From Thiomicrorhabdus sp. ZW0627 (GTDB taxonomy: Bacteria; Pseudomonadota; Gammaproteobacteria; Thiomicrospirales; Thiomicrospiraceae): 64,000 nucleotides of DNA. The notes under the pieces were generated by a model. The model was not told the origin of the DNA and did no database searches. It worked only from the letters and a program-made list of their open reading frames with translations. The position numbers and the translations under genes are program-made. This document shows positions 7,924-17,471 of this stretch, piece by piece (position 1 is the stretch's first letter; each line of letters begins with the position of its first letter). The stretch spans positions 1,111,028 to 1,175,027 of the forward strand of contig NZ_JARUQR010000001.1 in the NCBI RefSeq assembly GCF_029767005.1, in the 5' to 3' direction.

Positions 7924-9276
7924 ATGTCTGGCTTGGAGAAAAAGAAACTTGAAGAATATGAAGATGCAATAGAGCATCTAGAAGAGGAAGTGGATCACGT
8001 CCTTGGTGAAGAATATGAACATTGCGCCGTACCTGCAAAGGCACGACGCAGCATGTTCTCGGTCAGCATGGTATGGATCGGTTTCCCGATGATCATCACT
8101 GGTGCCATGACTGGTTCTCTACTTGTTATGGGAATGGGATTCATCGATGCTCTATGGGCGATGATTATCGGTAACCTATTGATGTTCGCTTATGTCGGAG
8201 GCCTGGGGCTACTTGGAACCAAAAAAGGTTACAACTTTGCACTTATCGCCAGTATCGTTTTCGGACGTAAAGGATACGTTTTAGCCTCGGGACTTTTAGC
8301 CACGCTGTTACTCGGCTGGTTCGCTGTTCAAACGGGTATCACCGGCGCATTAATCAATAGTGCCTTCCAGATCAACTATACGATGATGGCAATCATCGCT
8401 GGTGTCCTATACATCGGTATCACGTTCCTAGGGGTTCGCGGACTACACTGGATTGGTATGATTTCAGCGCCGCTTTTCGTCATCCTAGGTCTATGGGTAG
8501 CATTCGATGCAGCCAGCACAACAACCTGGGCGGAAATCGCAGCTTACCCTGGTAACAACCCAGAAGTTCCAATGGCGTTCGGTATCGGTCTGACTATGGT
8601 TATCGCACTGTTCATCGATGCGGGTACGGTTACTGGTGACTTCAACCGTTGGGCAAAAGACTCTAAGAGCTCTCTTGTAGCAACGTTCAGTGCATTCCCA
8701 TTCGCAAACATGATCGCTATGCTGGTTGGTGGAATCATGACTGCCGCATTGGCCGTTCCTGATGCAAACCCATTCGGTGGAGACAACATGTTCGGTTACA
8801 TGGTCTCTCAAAACATCGGTTGGTTGGCTGTCGTCGCTTTCGTATTCCTATTGCTTAACCTTGGTTCGGTTTGTTCACACTGCCTGTATAACGCAGCAAC
8901 CGGTTGGTCACGTATCCTAGGAAGCCACATGCGTCTTCTTGCCGTCATTCTTGGTGCAATCGGTATCGTTATCGCCGCTACCAACGTTTGGGCGTTCTTC
9001 ATCGAATGGTTAAGCCTTCTTGGAATTATTGTGCCACCTATCGGTGCCATCATTTTGATCGACCAATACCTAATGAGAAAAGACTCTGAAATCGATACTG
9101 ACTGGCGTCCGAAAGCGTTTATCGCTTGGGCAATCGGTTCTGTTGCCGCTTTCATCGTTGAAAAATCCTTCCCAGGACTATCAACAGCAGTCTCTTCATT
9201 CATCATCGGTGGTGCGGCTTACTGGGTAATCATGTCCACCAGCGCTGAAAAAGTAGCTGCACCAGTAGCTAAATAA
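7924..9276 (+). CDS. NCS1-family cytosine/purine permease-like transporter (CodB-like)
   Basis: This 450-aa membrane protein has about 12 hydrophobic segments of the nucleobase:cation symporter-1 family. A charged, glutamate-rich cytoplasmic N-terminus of about 45 residues precedes the first helix. GGGAGG lies 9 nt upstream of the ATG. NCS1 carriers import cytosine, hydantoins, allantoin, thiamin or related nitrogen compounds with H+ or Na+. It is the first gene of a three-gene operon with an alpha/beta hydrolase and a formamidase, driven by a predicted sigma-54 promoter, which suggests uptake of a nitrogenous substrate that yields formamide. The exact substrate cannot be read from the sequence. 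Confidence 0.85.
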   Translation: MSGLEKKKLEEYEDAIEHLEEEVDHVLGEEYEHCAVPAKARRSMFSVSMVWIGFPMIITGAMTGSLLVMGMGFIDALWAMIIGNLLMFAYVGGLGLLGTKKGYNFALIASIVFGRKGYVLASGLLATLLLGWFAVQTGITGALINSAFQINYTMMAIIAGVLYIGITFLGVRGLHWIGMISAPLFVILGLWVAFDAASTTTWAEIAAYPGNNPEVPMAFGIGLTMVIALFIDAGTVTGDFNRWAKDSKSSLVATFSAFPFANMIAMLVGGIMTAALAVPDANPFGGDNMFGYMVSQNIGWLAVVAFVFLLLNLGSVCSHCLYNAATGWSRILGSHMRLLAVILGAIGIVIAATNVWAFFIEWLSLLGIIVPPIGAIILIDQYLMRKDSEIDTDWRPKAFIAWAIGSVAAFIVEKSFPGLSTAVSSFIIGGAAYWVIMSTSAEKVAAPVAK

Positions 9277-9310
9277 CCGCTTAATAGTAATCAACGGAGA
9301 TATAGACATA

Positions 9311-10324
9311 ATGAGTGACTATAAAATTTTCGAACTGGGTGATTTTGTCACCCAAGGGGGCGCAACGCTACGCGACGCCAAACTGGCATATAAAACGTTC
9401 GGTACATTGAACGCAGCGAAAGACAATGTCATTGTTTACCCTACCTGGTACTCCGGGCAGCATTATGACAATGAATGGCTTGTAGGCCCAGGCATGGCGA
9501 TGGATCCTGAAAAGTACTTCATCATCATTCCAAACATGTTAGGTAACGGGCTTTCTTCATCGCCTAGCAACACACCGGCACCTTATGACCAAGCGCGCTT
9601 CCCTGGCACAACACTTTACGATAACGTCACCGCCCAGCACAAACTGGTAACGGAAATGTTCGGCATCGAAAAGATCGCACTAGTTGCAGGTTGGTCGATG
9701 GGTGCACAGCAGACTTACCAGTGGGGAGCACAATTCCCTGACATGGTAGAGCGTATCGCACCTTTCTGTGGTTCCGCTAAAACTTCCGTCCACAACTTCG
9801 TGTTCCTGGAAGGGGTCAAGGCTGCTTTGACTGCTGATGCCGCGTTTGAGCACGGCTGGTACAAAACGCCTCCTACAAAAGGCCTAAGAGCCATGGCTCG
9901 CGTTTACGCGGGCTGGGGCTTCTCACAGCCCTTCTACCGAGAGGAGTTGTTTAAAGAGCTAGGCTACTCTTCACTTGAAGACTTCCTAGTCGCTTTCTGG
10001 GAAGGTTTCTTCCTAGATCGTGATGCAAACAACCTGCTTGCAATGCTATGGACCTGGCAATACGGAGACATCAGTGCCAACCCGATCTACAACGGCGATT
10101 TTGAAAAAGCGCTTGGGTCGATCACTGCTAAGGCGATTGTCATGCCTGGTGCAACCGACCTTTACTTCCCACCGGAAGACAACGAGTACGAAGTCAGCAA
10201 AATGCCAAACGCTGAATTCCGTCCGATTCCTTCCATCTGGGGACATTTCGCAGGCGGCCCTGGGCTGAACCCTGTTGATGTCACATTCATAGACGATGCG
10301 CTAAAAGAACTTTTAGCTAGCTAA
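9311..10324 (+). CDS. Alpha/beta-hydrolase, homoserine-acetyltransferase-like (not MetX)
   Basis: This 337-aa protein has the alpha/beta-hydrolase fold related to MetX. The opening block LRDAKLAYKTFGTLNAA matches the MetX-like start, and the nucleophile elbow is GWSMGAQQ, with Ser in place. A C-terminal His in IWGHFAGGPG is the likely catalytic base. A genuine MetX, paired with MetW, is encoded at 54350, so this copy probably has another acyl-transfer or hydrolytic role. It lies between a nucleobase-type permease and a formamidase in one operon, so it may open or hydrolyse the imported compound. That role is inference from context. Confidence 0.78.
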   Translation: MSDYKIFELGDFVTQGGATLRDAKLAYKTFGTLNAAKDNVIVYPTWYSGQHYDNEWLVGPGMAMDPEKYFIIIPNMLGNGLSSSPSNTPAPYDQARFPGTTLYDNVTAQHKLVTEMFGIEKIALVAGWSMGAQQTYQWGAQFPDMVERIAPFCGSAKTSVHNFVFLEGVKAALTADAAFEHGWYKTPPTKGLRAMARVYAGWGFSQPFYREELFKELGYSSLEDFLVAFWEGFFLDRDANNLLAMLWTWQYGDISANPIYNGDFEKALGSITAKAIVMPGATDLYFPPEDNEYEVSKMPNAEFRPIPSIWGHFAGGPGLNPVDVTFIDDALKELLAS

Positions 10325-10337
10325 TCTCGCCTATAAA

Positions 10338-10357
10338 GGGTGGTCGTTCGACCGCCC
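10338..10357 (+). other. Intercistronic GC-rich hairpin
   Basis: An 8-bp stem GGGTGGTC/GACCGCCC (one G-U pair) with loop GTTC lies between the hydrolase and formamidase genes. No T-run follows, so it is more likely a transcript-stabilising or partial-termination structure than a full terminator. Confidence 0.5.
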
Positions 10358-10405
10358 TCCCCGCCTTAAAAATACAATTTACAATTTCGATAAGGAGAGT
10401 AAACA

Positions 10406-11434
10406 ATGAGTGGACTCGGAGGCCTTAATAAATCTGACAAAGGTGTTGTTATCGGACTGGTTCAAAAACAACTGCCAAACGTCAAAACACCCGAAGATCT
10501 TGCACAAGAAACTCAGAACGTCTGTAATCTCGTCAAAAAAGCCAGAAACCAGATGCCTACCATGGACTTGGTCGTGTTTCCAGAATACTGTCTGCACGGA
10601 CTTTCAATGGATACCAGTGATGAAATCATGTGCCATCGCGACGGCCCGGAAGTTCAGGCATTCCAAAATGCATGTCGAGAAAACCATATCTGGGGATGCT
10701 TCTCGATCATGGAATACAACCCGAACGGTTATCCATATAACACCGGAATCATCATCGACGACAACGGTGACATCAAACTGTTTTACCGCAAACTGCACCC
10801 TTGGGTACCGGTTGAACCTTGGGAACCCGGCAATCTAGGAATTCCGGTCTGTGACGGCCCTAACGGTTCGAAACTGGCTCTGATCATCTGCCATGACGGA
10901 ATGTTCCCGGAAATGGCCAGAGAATGTGCTTACAAAGGTGCCAATATCATGCTGCGTACCGCCGGTTACACCGCTCCAATCCGACACAGTTGGAAAGTCA
11001 CCAACCAGGCCAACTCGTTTTGCAACCTGATGGTTACCGCCAACGTCTGTCTTGCAGGCACCGACGGCACTTTCAATTCGATGGGTGAAGGTATGATTGT
11101 CGATTTCGACGGCACACCGATTGTTGAAGGTAATGGAATTCCAGATGAAATCATCACCGCGGAAGTTCGCCCTGATTTGGTGGACGAAGCCAGAATCAAC
11201 TGGGGTGTTGAAAACAACATCTATCAATTCGGTCACCGAGGATATGTCGCTGTCAAAGGTGGTGCAATGGACTGCCCTTACACCTACATGACCGATCTGG
11301 CCGAAGGCAAATACAAATTGCCATGGGAAGATTCCGTGCGCGTCACAGACGGCACAAGCTGCGGATTCCCGGCTCCGGACAGAACCTACCAACCTACAAA
11401 TGACGAGGAAGCGGCCAGCTACCTGTCACTCTAA
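10406..11434 (+). CDS. amiF: Formamidase (AmiF type)
   Basis: This 342-aa enzyme of the nitrilase superfamily closely follows AmiF formamidases, which hydrolyse formamide to formate and ammonia in the cytoplasm. The catalytic triad is visible: Glu in VVFPEYCLHG, Lys in YRKLHPW, Cys in LIICHDGM. Family hallmarks include GCFSIMEYNPNGYPYNT, WEPGNLGIPVC, NIYQFGHRGYVA and the C-terminal GKYKLPWEDS. AAGGAG precedes the ATG at suitable spacing. The aliphatic amidase AmiE is very similar; the length and hallmark blocks favour AmiF. As the last gene of the sigma-54 operon it implies that the pathway ends in ammonia release, for nitrogen supply. Confidence 0.9.
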   Translation: MSGLGGLNKSDKGVVIGLVQKQLPNVKTPEDLAQETQNVCNLVKKARNQMPTMDLVVFPEYCLHGLSMDTSDEIMCHRDGPEVQAFQNACRENHIWGCFSIMEYNPNGYPYNTGIIIDDNGDIKLFYRKLHPWVPVEPWEPGNLGIPVCDGPNGSKLALIICHDGMFPEMARECAYKGANIMLRTAGYTAPIRHSWKVTNQANSFCNLMVTANVCLAGTDGTFNSMGEGMIVDFDGTPIVEGNGIPDEIITAEVRPDLVDEARINWGVENNIYQFGHRGYVAVKGGAMDCPYTYMTDLAEGKYKLPWEDSVRVTDGTSCGFPAPDRTYQPTNDEEAASYLSL

Positions 11435-11516
11435 AACGGCTAATTAAACGGCCAAGGCCCCGCATTTATTTTTCTGACGAGTAAAAGGATAAAAACCTGA
11501 ATCAATGCGAAATGAA

Positions 11517-11593
11517 TGGTGGGCCCTCACGGACTTGAACCGTGGACCTATCGATTATGAGTCGAGTGCTCTAACCAACTGAGCTAAGGGCCC
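11517..11593 (-). tRNA. tRNA-Ile2 (anticodon CAT, lysidine type)
   Basis: A 77-nt cloverleaf is read on the minus strand: acceptor stem GGGCCCT/AGGGCCC, D arm AGCTCAGTTGGTTAGAGC, anticodon loop CTCATAA, T arm CACGG-TTCAAGT-CCGTG and an encoded CCA end. The CAT anticodon could mean Met, but the anticodon arm (CGACTCATAATCG) matches the AUA-reading tRNA-Ile2 (ileX) rather than elongator Met. In that tRNA TilS converts C34 to lysidine. It lies downstream of rpoD on the same strand. Confidence 0.9.
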
Positions 11594-11606
11594 CGAATGG
11601 GAAACG

Positions 11607-11630
11607 AAAATGAACAGGCCTGTTCATTTT
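11607..11630. repeat. 24-bp perfect palindrome centred on CAGGCCTG; terminator-like
   Basis: The half-site AAAATGAACAGG is followed by its exact complement. The core GAACAGGCCTGTTC recurs exactly at 48990 and 52783. The A-run and T-run flanks allow a hairpin (10-bp stem, GGCC loop) followed by T in either direction, so it may terminate rpoD transcription ahead of the tRNA gene. Confidence 0.7.
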
Positions 11631-11716
11631 GAGGTGCCTATTATAGCGACAAGCACCCCTTTATGAAATGATTTTGTAGCCCAATCCCTTAGATTGATGG
11701 GATTGGACAGACAGGA

Positions 11717-13501
11717 TTAATCCAAGAAGCTCTTCAGGCGTTCTGCACGGCTAGGATGGCGCAGTTTACGCAATGCCTTGGCTTCAATCTGACGGATACG
11801 TTCACGAGTCACGTCAAACTGCTTACCAACTTCTTCCAACGTATGGTCGGTATTCATGCTCAAACCAAAACGCATACGCAGAACCTTCGCTTCTCTTGGC
11901 GTCAATGTACTCAACATCTCACGCACAGTCTCACTCATGCCTTCTGCATCGGCCGCATCCTGAGGTGACAGGATATTCGAATCTTCGATGAAGTCACCCA
12001 ATGAAGAATCTTCGTCATCCCCAATCGGAGTTTCCATAGAGATAGGTTCTTTGGCGATTTTCATCACCTTGCGAATCTTGTCTTCCGGCATTTCCATCTC
12101 TTCCGCCAACTCTTCAGGAGTCGGTTCACGCCCCATTTTCTGAAGCAACTGACGCTGAATACGGTTCAGTTTGTTGATGGTTTCAATCATGTGCACCGGA
12201 ATACGAATGGTACGCGCCTGGTCGGCAATCGAACGCGTGATCGCCTGACGAATCCACCACGTAGCATAAGTCGAGAACTTATAACCACGACGATATTCGA
12301 ACTTATCAACCGCCTTCATCAAACCGATATTCCCTTCCTGAATCAAATCCAGGAACTGCAAACCACGGTTGGTGTACTTCTTAGCGATAGAGATAACCAA
12401 ACGCAAGTTCGCCTCGATCATTTCACGCTTGGCAACTCGCGCTTTGTTTTCAGCTTTACTCAAATCCTTGTAGGTCGATTTATAAATCGAAACCGGCATT
12501 TTCTCGGCTTTTGAAATCATCGCCAAACGTTTCTGGGCACGCTTAACATCGGCACGAACCTCTTCCAACTGCGGAGCCAATTCAGGCGCTTTCTCGATCA
12601 GACGATCGATCATCTCGTAATCAGTTTCAGAACCAACAAACGTTTCCAGAAAAATAGGACGTGGTACTTTGATGTTACGCATCACCATATCAACGATAAT
12701 ACGTTCCTGTTCACGAATTCCGGCAATCTTCATTTTGATCTGCTTGATCATGCGATTCGAGAATGCAGGTGTGATCTTAACCGACTGCAAATGTTCAACA
12801 ACAGCGGTTCTTTTCTTAACGGCTTTTGCATCTGAAAAACCGTACTTCTCTTCCGCTTCAAGCGCTGCTGCGTTCAACTTGGTCAACACTTTAAGGAATT
12901 CAGCCAACTCTTCCGGATCAACACCGTCTTCTTTCGGTTCCTGATTATCGCTATCCGGAGAAAGCTCTTCGACAGGTACGTCGATCAAATCACCCGGACG
13001 AACAAAACCTTGAATCACGTCGGCAACCTTACCTTCACCGTCTTCCATTTTGGTGAAAGTATTCAAAATATTGTCGGCAAAAGCTGGGTAGGTCGCCAAG
13101 GCATCCAACATTTCACGAATACCCGATTCGATACGCTTGGCGATCTCAATTTCACCATGACGAGTCAAAAGCTCTACCGAACCCATCTCGCGCATGTACA
13201 TGCGAACCGGATCCGTTGTACGACCAAATTCGGAATCCACTTCAGCCAATGCCGAAATAGCCGCTTCCGCTGCCGCATCGTCAAACAGCTCGCCATCTTT
13301 GGTCAATAACTCGTCTTCATCAGGAGCCGTGTCAAAAAGCTGAATTCCAAAATCTTTCAGAATCGTTAGAACCTGGCCTAACTGATCTTCTTCGATATCA
13401 TCCGGCAAAACATCATTTACATCGGCATAAGTCAGGAAACCTAACTCTTTAGCACGCTCGATCAAATCAATTAACTGCTGTTTTCTTTCAACTTTTGTCA
13501 T
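11717..13501 (-). CDS. rpoD: RNA polymerase primary sigma factor RpoD (sigma-70)
   Basis: The protein has 594 aa with all sigma-70 regions in order: region 1.1 at the N-terminus ([14 protein letters not shown]), 1.2 ([18 protein letters not shown]), a long acidic non-conserved region (about 170-340), region 2 ([34 protein letters not shown]), region 3 and region 4 with the -35-binding helix ([29 protein letters not shown]). The length is usual for gammaproteobacteria. GAGG precedes the ATG. It is the final protein gene of the rpsU-yqeY-dnaG-rpoD macromolecular synthesis operon, with 164 bp to dnaG that could hold an internal promoter. The protein directs housekeeping transcription. Confidence 0.98.
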   Translation of the reverse strand: MTKVERKQQLIDLIERAKELGFLTYADVNDVLPDDIEEDQLGQVLTILKDFGIQLFDTAPDEDELLTKDGELFDDAAAEAAISALAEVDSEFGRTTDPVRMYMREMGSVELLTRHGEIEIAKRIESGIREMLDALATYPAFADNILNTFTKMEDGEGKVADVIQGFVRPGDLIDVPVEELSPDSDNQEPKEDGVDPEELAEFLKVLTKLNAAALEAEEKYGFSDAKAVKKRTAVVEHLQSVKITPAFSNRMIKQIKMKIAGIREQERIIVDMVMRNIKVPRPIFLETFVGSETDYEMIDRLIEKAPELAPQLEEVRADVKRAQKRLAMISKAEKMPVSIYKSTYKDLSKAENKARVAKREMIEANLRLVISIAKKYTNRGLQFLDLIQEGNIGLMKAVDKFEYRRGYKFSTYATWWIRQAITRSIADQARTIRIPVHMIETINKLNRIQRQLLQKMGREPTPEELAEEMEMPEDKIRKVMKIAKEPISMETPIGDDEDSSLGDFIEDSNILSPQDAADAEGMSETVREMLSTLTPREAKVLRMRFGLSMNTDHTLEEVGKQFDVTRERIRQIEAKALRKLRHPSRAERLKSFLD

Positions 13502-13665
13502 GTCTGCCTCGATACTTTTGGACTCAAACTCTTCACACTGTCGACTTTTAGTGCTCAGAAAAAACGGAACCCGTTATTATACTCAAATTTCTTTGATTTT
13601 ACCTGTAAATTCTTTAAAAAAGATTACCTTAGTTAAATTGCAAGCAACTCGTAAACCAATTTCGA

Positions 13666-15441
13666 CTACTTCTCACCGGCCAAGCTCTGCAATTTTATCA
13701 TCTCGGTTAAATCCCAACCGGATCGACCAAGCTTCTCTTCATCCAAAGCGACCGCCAATGCGACAATGGCCACATCAAACTCCGCCCTCAGAAATTGATC
13801 GTCATCGGGTAACTCCGATTGCTGAATCAATTCCAACTCTGATTGAAAACCGTTTTGCGCTAACCAATGTAGTGCAGATTCGGCTATAAAAGAGTGCTCT
13901 ACAATACTTTTAATCGCTCCGCCCAGTACTTGATAGTCACGATTGTTCGTTTTTAAAAGGTCTTTCGAAAAATTTTCCGGAAAAAATTCTGCCCACCCAG
14001 GCCTACGCAATAGAATTCGAACCAATTTCAACGGCAGAGTCACTACTCTACTAACAGGCGCCGAAGACACTTTTGCCGGTTTAAAGTTGTCCTTTTTGCC
14101 TCCGGCGAAACCGGAATACACATTCAACTGCTTCTCCAGACGCCATGCCGGCAAACCAACCAACTCCGACAAACCTTCTACCAGCAAATACTGGTACAAA
14201 CCTTTTGCCAACTGCACGAACGGCGTTGCCAACGAAACCATTTGCTGACGCCCTTCGATGGAATTCACCGGAAACGACAACTTGCCCTGCAATCCCTGCA
14301 ACAGGAAGTCGGACAATGAAAGCGCATTCCCAACTCGGGTGCGAAATGCTTCCAAGCCCTCTTTTCGAACCATCGAATCCGGATCTTCACCTTCCGGCAA
14401 GAACAGGAACTTCACCGAACGCTCACCTTCCATCAACGGAAGAGAAAGCTCCATAGCCTTCCATGCCGCTTTCAAACCAGCCTGGTCTCCATCGAAACAA
14501 AACACAACTTCATTGACCTGACGAAACAGCATCGCTAAATGATCTGCAGTCGTAGCCGTCCCCAAAGTTGCTACAGCGTTGCGCAACCCGAACTGCGCCA
14601 GAGCAACCACATCCATGTAGCCTTCCACTACCAAGATATGATCAAACTTTTCACGTGTCTGGCGCATCTCATAAAGACCATAGAGTGCATAACTCTTATG
14701 GAAAATTGGCGTTTCAGGCGAGTTAAGGTATTTAGGCTGATCGTCGCCCAGCACACGCCCGCCGAAGGCCACCACGCGTCCACGCCCGTCACGGATCGGA
14801 AACATAATACGGTGACGGAAACGATCATAAATTTTGCCGTCATCCTTTTCCACCAACATGCCGACTTCCACCAACTGCTGCTTAAGTTTCGCATCTGCAT
14901 GCAGCCCGGAAACCAGACTATCCCATCCCGGAGGTGCAAAGCCGATCACATACTCCTTGGCGATTTCAGCACTCAAGCCCCTTGCTTTCAGGTAGCTTTT
15001 GGCCTCTGCTGAAGCGGGATGATCCCTTAGCTGATGGCGGTAAAATTTGGCAGCCAAATGCATGACGTCATACAAATCCCGCTGCTTTTGCTGCTTGACC
15101 TGCTGGACCGCCTGCTGCTGAGGGGATAATTTCTCCCTCGGAACTTCCATACCGTACTGGGCCGCAAGTGCCTCAACCGCCTCTACAAACGAAAGACCGT
15201 CATACTCCATCATAAATTTCAGGGCATCGCCGCTCGCGCCGCAACCGAAGCAGTGGTAGAACTGTTTAGTCGGATTAACATTGAAGGACGGGGTTTTCTC
15301 GTCATGAAAAGGACAACAGGCCTTATAGGTGGCACCTGCTTTTTTCAGCGGAACTCGCTGATTGATAACTTGCACGACATCGGCTCGAGCCAACAAGTTC
15401 TCGATAAAGGAACGCGGAATGGAACCCGTTTGATTCGCCAT
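13666..15441 (-). CDS. dnaG: DNA primase
   Basis: This 591-aa primase makes RNA primers at the replication fork with DnaB helicase. The N-terminal CHC2 zinc ribbon (about 38-65) has CCPFH and CFGCG. The TOPRIM catalytic domain includes LVVEGYMDVVALAQFG and the acidic motif FCFDGDQAGLKAA. A helical C-terminal helicase-binding region follows. ATG 15441 follows an AAGGTG sequence and matches the family start (FIENLLARADVVQVI). It is third in the operon, between yqeY and rpoD. Confidence 0.97.
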   Translation of the reverse strand: MANQTGSIPRSFIENLLARADVVQVINQRVPLKKAGATYKACCPFHDEKTPSFNVNPTKQFYHCFGCGASGDALKFMMEYDGLSFVEAVEALAAQYGMEVPREKLSPQQQAVQQVKQQKQRDLYDVMHLAAKFYRHQLRDHPASAEAKSYLKARGLSAEIAKEYVIGFAPPGWDSLVSGLHADAKLKQQLVEVGMLVEKDDGKIYDRFRHRIMFPIRDGRGRVVAFGGRVLGDDQPKYLNSPETPIFHKSYALYGLYEMRQTREKFDHILVVEGYMDVVALAQFGLRNAVATLGTATTADHLAMLFRQVNEVVFCFDGDQAGLKAAWKAMELSLPLMEGERSVKFLFLPEGEDPDSMVRKEGLEAFRTRVGNALSLSDFLLQGLQGKLSFPVNSIEGRQQMVSLATPFVQLAKGLYQYLLVEGLSELVGLPAWRLEKQLNVYSGFAGGKKDNFKPAKVSSAPVSRVVTLPLKLVRILLRRPGWAEFFPENFSKDLLKTNNRDYQVLGGAIKSIVEHSFIAESALHWLAQNGFQSELELIQQSELPDDDQFLRAEFDVAIVALAVALDEEKLGRSGWDLTEMIKLQSLAGEK

Positions 15442-15555
15442 TACTCACACCTTATCCACAGAAAAATACACACCCCTTAAAACGCAAAAAACCCGCCAAC
15501 TTTTCAATTGACAGGTTTTTATAGAAATGACTCTTACGAGTCCAGTAAAAAGCTG

Positions 15556-16005
15556 TTAGCCCAACTTGGCTTTGATCAACTTGCTGACCGCGCCCATATC
15601 TGCACGGCCTTGCATCTGAGGTTTCAGCTGGGCCATGACCTTGCCCATGTCCTGCATGGAACTCGCACCCGTCTCCGCCACGGCCTCGTCGATAAGCTGA
15701 CTGATCTCGTCTTCCGTCAATGCTTGCGGCATAAAGTCTTGAATCACCGTCATCTCATAGGCTTCTTGCTCAGCAAGATCCGGACGATCGGCATCCATAT
15801 ACTGTTGCTGAGCGTCGCGACGCTGTTTCATGGCTTTATCCAGAACAGCCAACACTCCTGCATCGTCCAATTCTACTTGATTGTCGATTTCAACCTGTTT
15901 AACCGCAGCAAGCATAGAGCGAATAACGACCAAGCGTTCTTTCTCTTTTGCCTTCATGGCATCCTTCATGGATGCCGTCAGTTGTGCTTTCAACTCACTA
16001 GACAC
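15556..16005 (-). CDS. yqeY: GatB/YqeY domain protein
   Basis: This 149-aa protein is the YqeY family: an N-terminal helical domain (LKAQLTASMKDAMKAKEKERL) followed by the tRNA-binding-like domain shared with the tail of GatB (about 85-149; QALTEDEISQLIDEA, MGKVMAQLKPQMQGRADM). GTG at 16005 is preferred because GGAGTG precedes it. Its biochemical role is not settled; the shared domain suggests tRNA interaction. It lies 14 bp after rpsU and before dnaG, a conserved position in gammaproteobacteria. Confidence 0.93.
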   Translation of the reverse strand: MSSELKAQLTASMKDAMKAKEKERLVVIRSMLAAVKQVEIDNQVELDDAGVLAVLDKAMKQRRDAQQQYMDADRPDLAEQEAYEMTVIQDFMPQALTEDEISQLIDEAVAETGASSMQDMGKVMAQLKPQMQGRADMGAVSKLIKAKLG

Positions 16006-16019
16006 GAATCACTCCGCTC

Positions 16020-16235
16020 TTAGTACATACGAGTTGTACGACGGTTCTCACGCGACAAACGCTTAGCTAGACGCTTAACAGCGGCCGCTTTCATGCGCTT
16101 ACGAGCCCAAGTTGGCTTTTCATAAAACTCGCGCTTACGCGCTTCAGTTAACACACCTGCTTTTTCGCAAGCACGCTTAAAACGACGTAGTGCTACGTCA
16201 AATGGTTCTGTATCTCTGATTTTTACGCTTGGCAT
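16020..16235 (-). CDS. rpsU: 30S ribosomal protein S21
   Basis: The 71-aa highly basic protein has the S21 pattern: [20 protein letters not shown] at the start, then [19 protein letters not shown] and an Arg/Lys-rich tail. Full family length. It is the first gene of the rpsU-yqeY-dnaG-rpoD operon, and the 174-bp gap to divergent tsaD must hold both promoters. Confidence 0.98.
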   Translation of the reverse strand: MPSVKIRDTEPFDVALRRFKRACEKAGVLTEARKREFYEKPTWARKRMKAAAVKRLAKRLSRENRRTTRMY

Positions 16236-16409
16236 ACTATTACCTATTAAATTTTTTGAATTCGGTTCATGTCATCCCTCTCAAGATTAAAGGAGACAGC
16301 GGAAAACGTGGAATTATAAATTTCCAATTACTTTTTTGCAAACCTTTTTCCAATAAAAGACGATTATTTTGTTAAAATTCAGCCACTTTGATGGCGTTGG
16401 GTAACAAAC

Positions 16410-17447
16410 ATGACAGATTCTCTTTTAGTTCTAGGTATAGAAAGCTCCTGCGATGAGACAGGTGTCGCACTTTACCATACCGAAAAAGGCCTTATAGCCC
16501 ATACATTATATACCCAGATGGAACTGCATGCCCAATACGGTGGAGTTGTACCCGAACTGGCCTCACGCGATCATATCCAAAAACTCGCCCCGCTCATCCT
16601 GCAGACATTAGAAGATGCGAAGGTAAAACCTGCCGAAATCCAAGGCGTCGCCTACACGGCCGGTCCGGGATTGATGGGCGCACTTCTCGCCGGTGCGTCG
16701 GTTGCACGCAGTTTAGCCTATGCCTGGCAAGTTCCCGCGGTTGGAATCCATCATATGGAAGGCCACTTACTCGCACCTATGCTGGAAGAAACCCAACCCG
16801 AATTCCCGTTTATCTGTCTTTTGGTCTCCGGCGGACATAGCATGATCATCCGGGTCGATGGTATCGGCCGCTACAAAGTCCTAGGCGACACGCTTGACGA
16901 TGCGGCCGGCGAAGCCTTCGACAAAACAGCTAAAATGCTGGACCTGGGATATCCCGGCGGCCCGAACGTATCCAACCTGGCATTAAAGGGTGACGCGACC
17001 CGTTATAAATTTCCTCGTCCGATGGTCGACCGTCCCGGTTTGGACATGAGCTTCAGCGGCCTCAAGACCTACACATTAAATACCTGGCAAGATGCCGTTG
17101 AAAAGGGCGATGCAACCGACCAAACCAAAGCCGACATCTGCCGTGCTTTTGAACTGGCGGTGGCCGATACATTGAGCATCAAATGCAAGCGTGCTTTGGA
17201 ACAGGAAGGCTTGAATCGACTGGTCGTCTCGGGCGGAGTCAGCGCTAACCGCGAGATCCGAGCCAAACTAGACAGTTTGATGAAAAAACGTAGAGGAGAA
17301 GTGTTCTACCCACGTTTGGAGTTCTGCACCGACAACGGTGCCATGATCGCCTACGCCGGAGCACAGCGTTTACAAGCGGGCCAGCACAACGATTTGAATT
17401 TTGCCACCACGCCTAGATGGTCGCTGGAAGACCTGCCTGCAATCTAA
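16410..17447 (+). CDS. tsaD: tRNA N6-adenosine threonylcarbamoyltransferase
   Basis: This 345-aa Kae1/TsaD enzyme transfers the threonylcarbamoyl group to A37 of ANN-decoding tRNAs together with TsaB and TsaE. The visible marks are the start [15 protein letters not shown], the metal-binding HHMEGH (His-x-x-x-His), the nucleotide-binding LLVSGGHS and the C-terminal [13 protein letters not shown]. It is divergent from rpsU, a placement common in gammaproteobacteria. The ribosome site upstream is weak. Confidence 0.97.
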   Translation: MTDSLLVLGIESSCDETGVALYHTEKGLIAHTLYTQMELHAQYGGVVPELASRDHIQKLAPLILQTLEDAKVKPAEIQGVAYTAGPGLMGALLAGASVARSLAYAWQVPAVGIHHMEGHLLAPMLEETQPEFPFICLLVSGGHSMIIRVDGIGRYKVLGDTLDDAAGEAFDKTAKMLDLGYPGGPNVSNLALKGDATRYKFPRPMVDRPGLDMSFSGLKTYTLNTWQDAVEKGDATDQTKADICRAFELAVADTLSIKCKRALEQEGLNRLVVSGGVSANREIRAKLDSLMKKRRGEVFYPRLEFCTDNGAMIAYAGAQRLQAGQHNDLNFATTPRWSLEDLPAI

Positions 17448-17471
17448 AAAGACAGACCTGCCCAGATTAAA

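Noticed and set aside
10835-11392. 185-residue open frame on the minus strand
   Set aside because: Shadow of the formamidase gene; its composition follows the antisense of conserved AmiF blocks.
11517-11593. tRNA read as elongator Met because of the CAT anticodon
   Set aside because: The anticodon arm CGACTCATAATCG fits the lysidine-type tRNA-Ile2 better than elongator Met, and initiator Met features are absent.
11607-11630. GAACAGGCCTGTTC palindromes as LexA or similar repressor boxes
   Set aside because: They resemble GAAC-N-GTTC operators superficially, but the intergenic copies lie downstream of genes or between convergent genes, not in promoters of damage genes.
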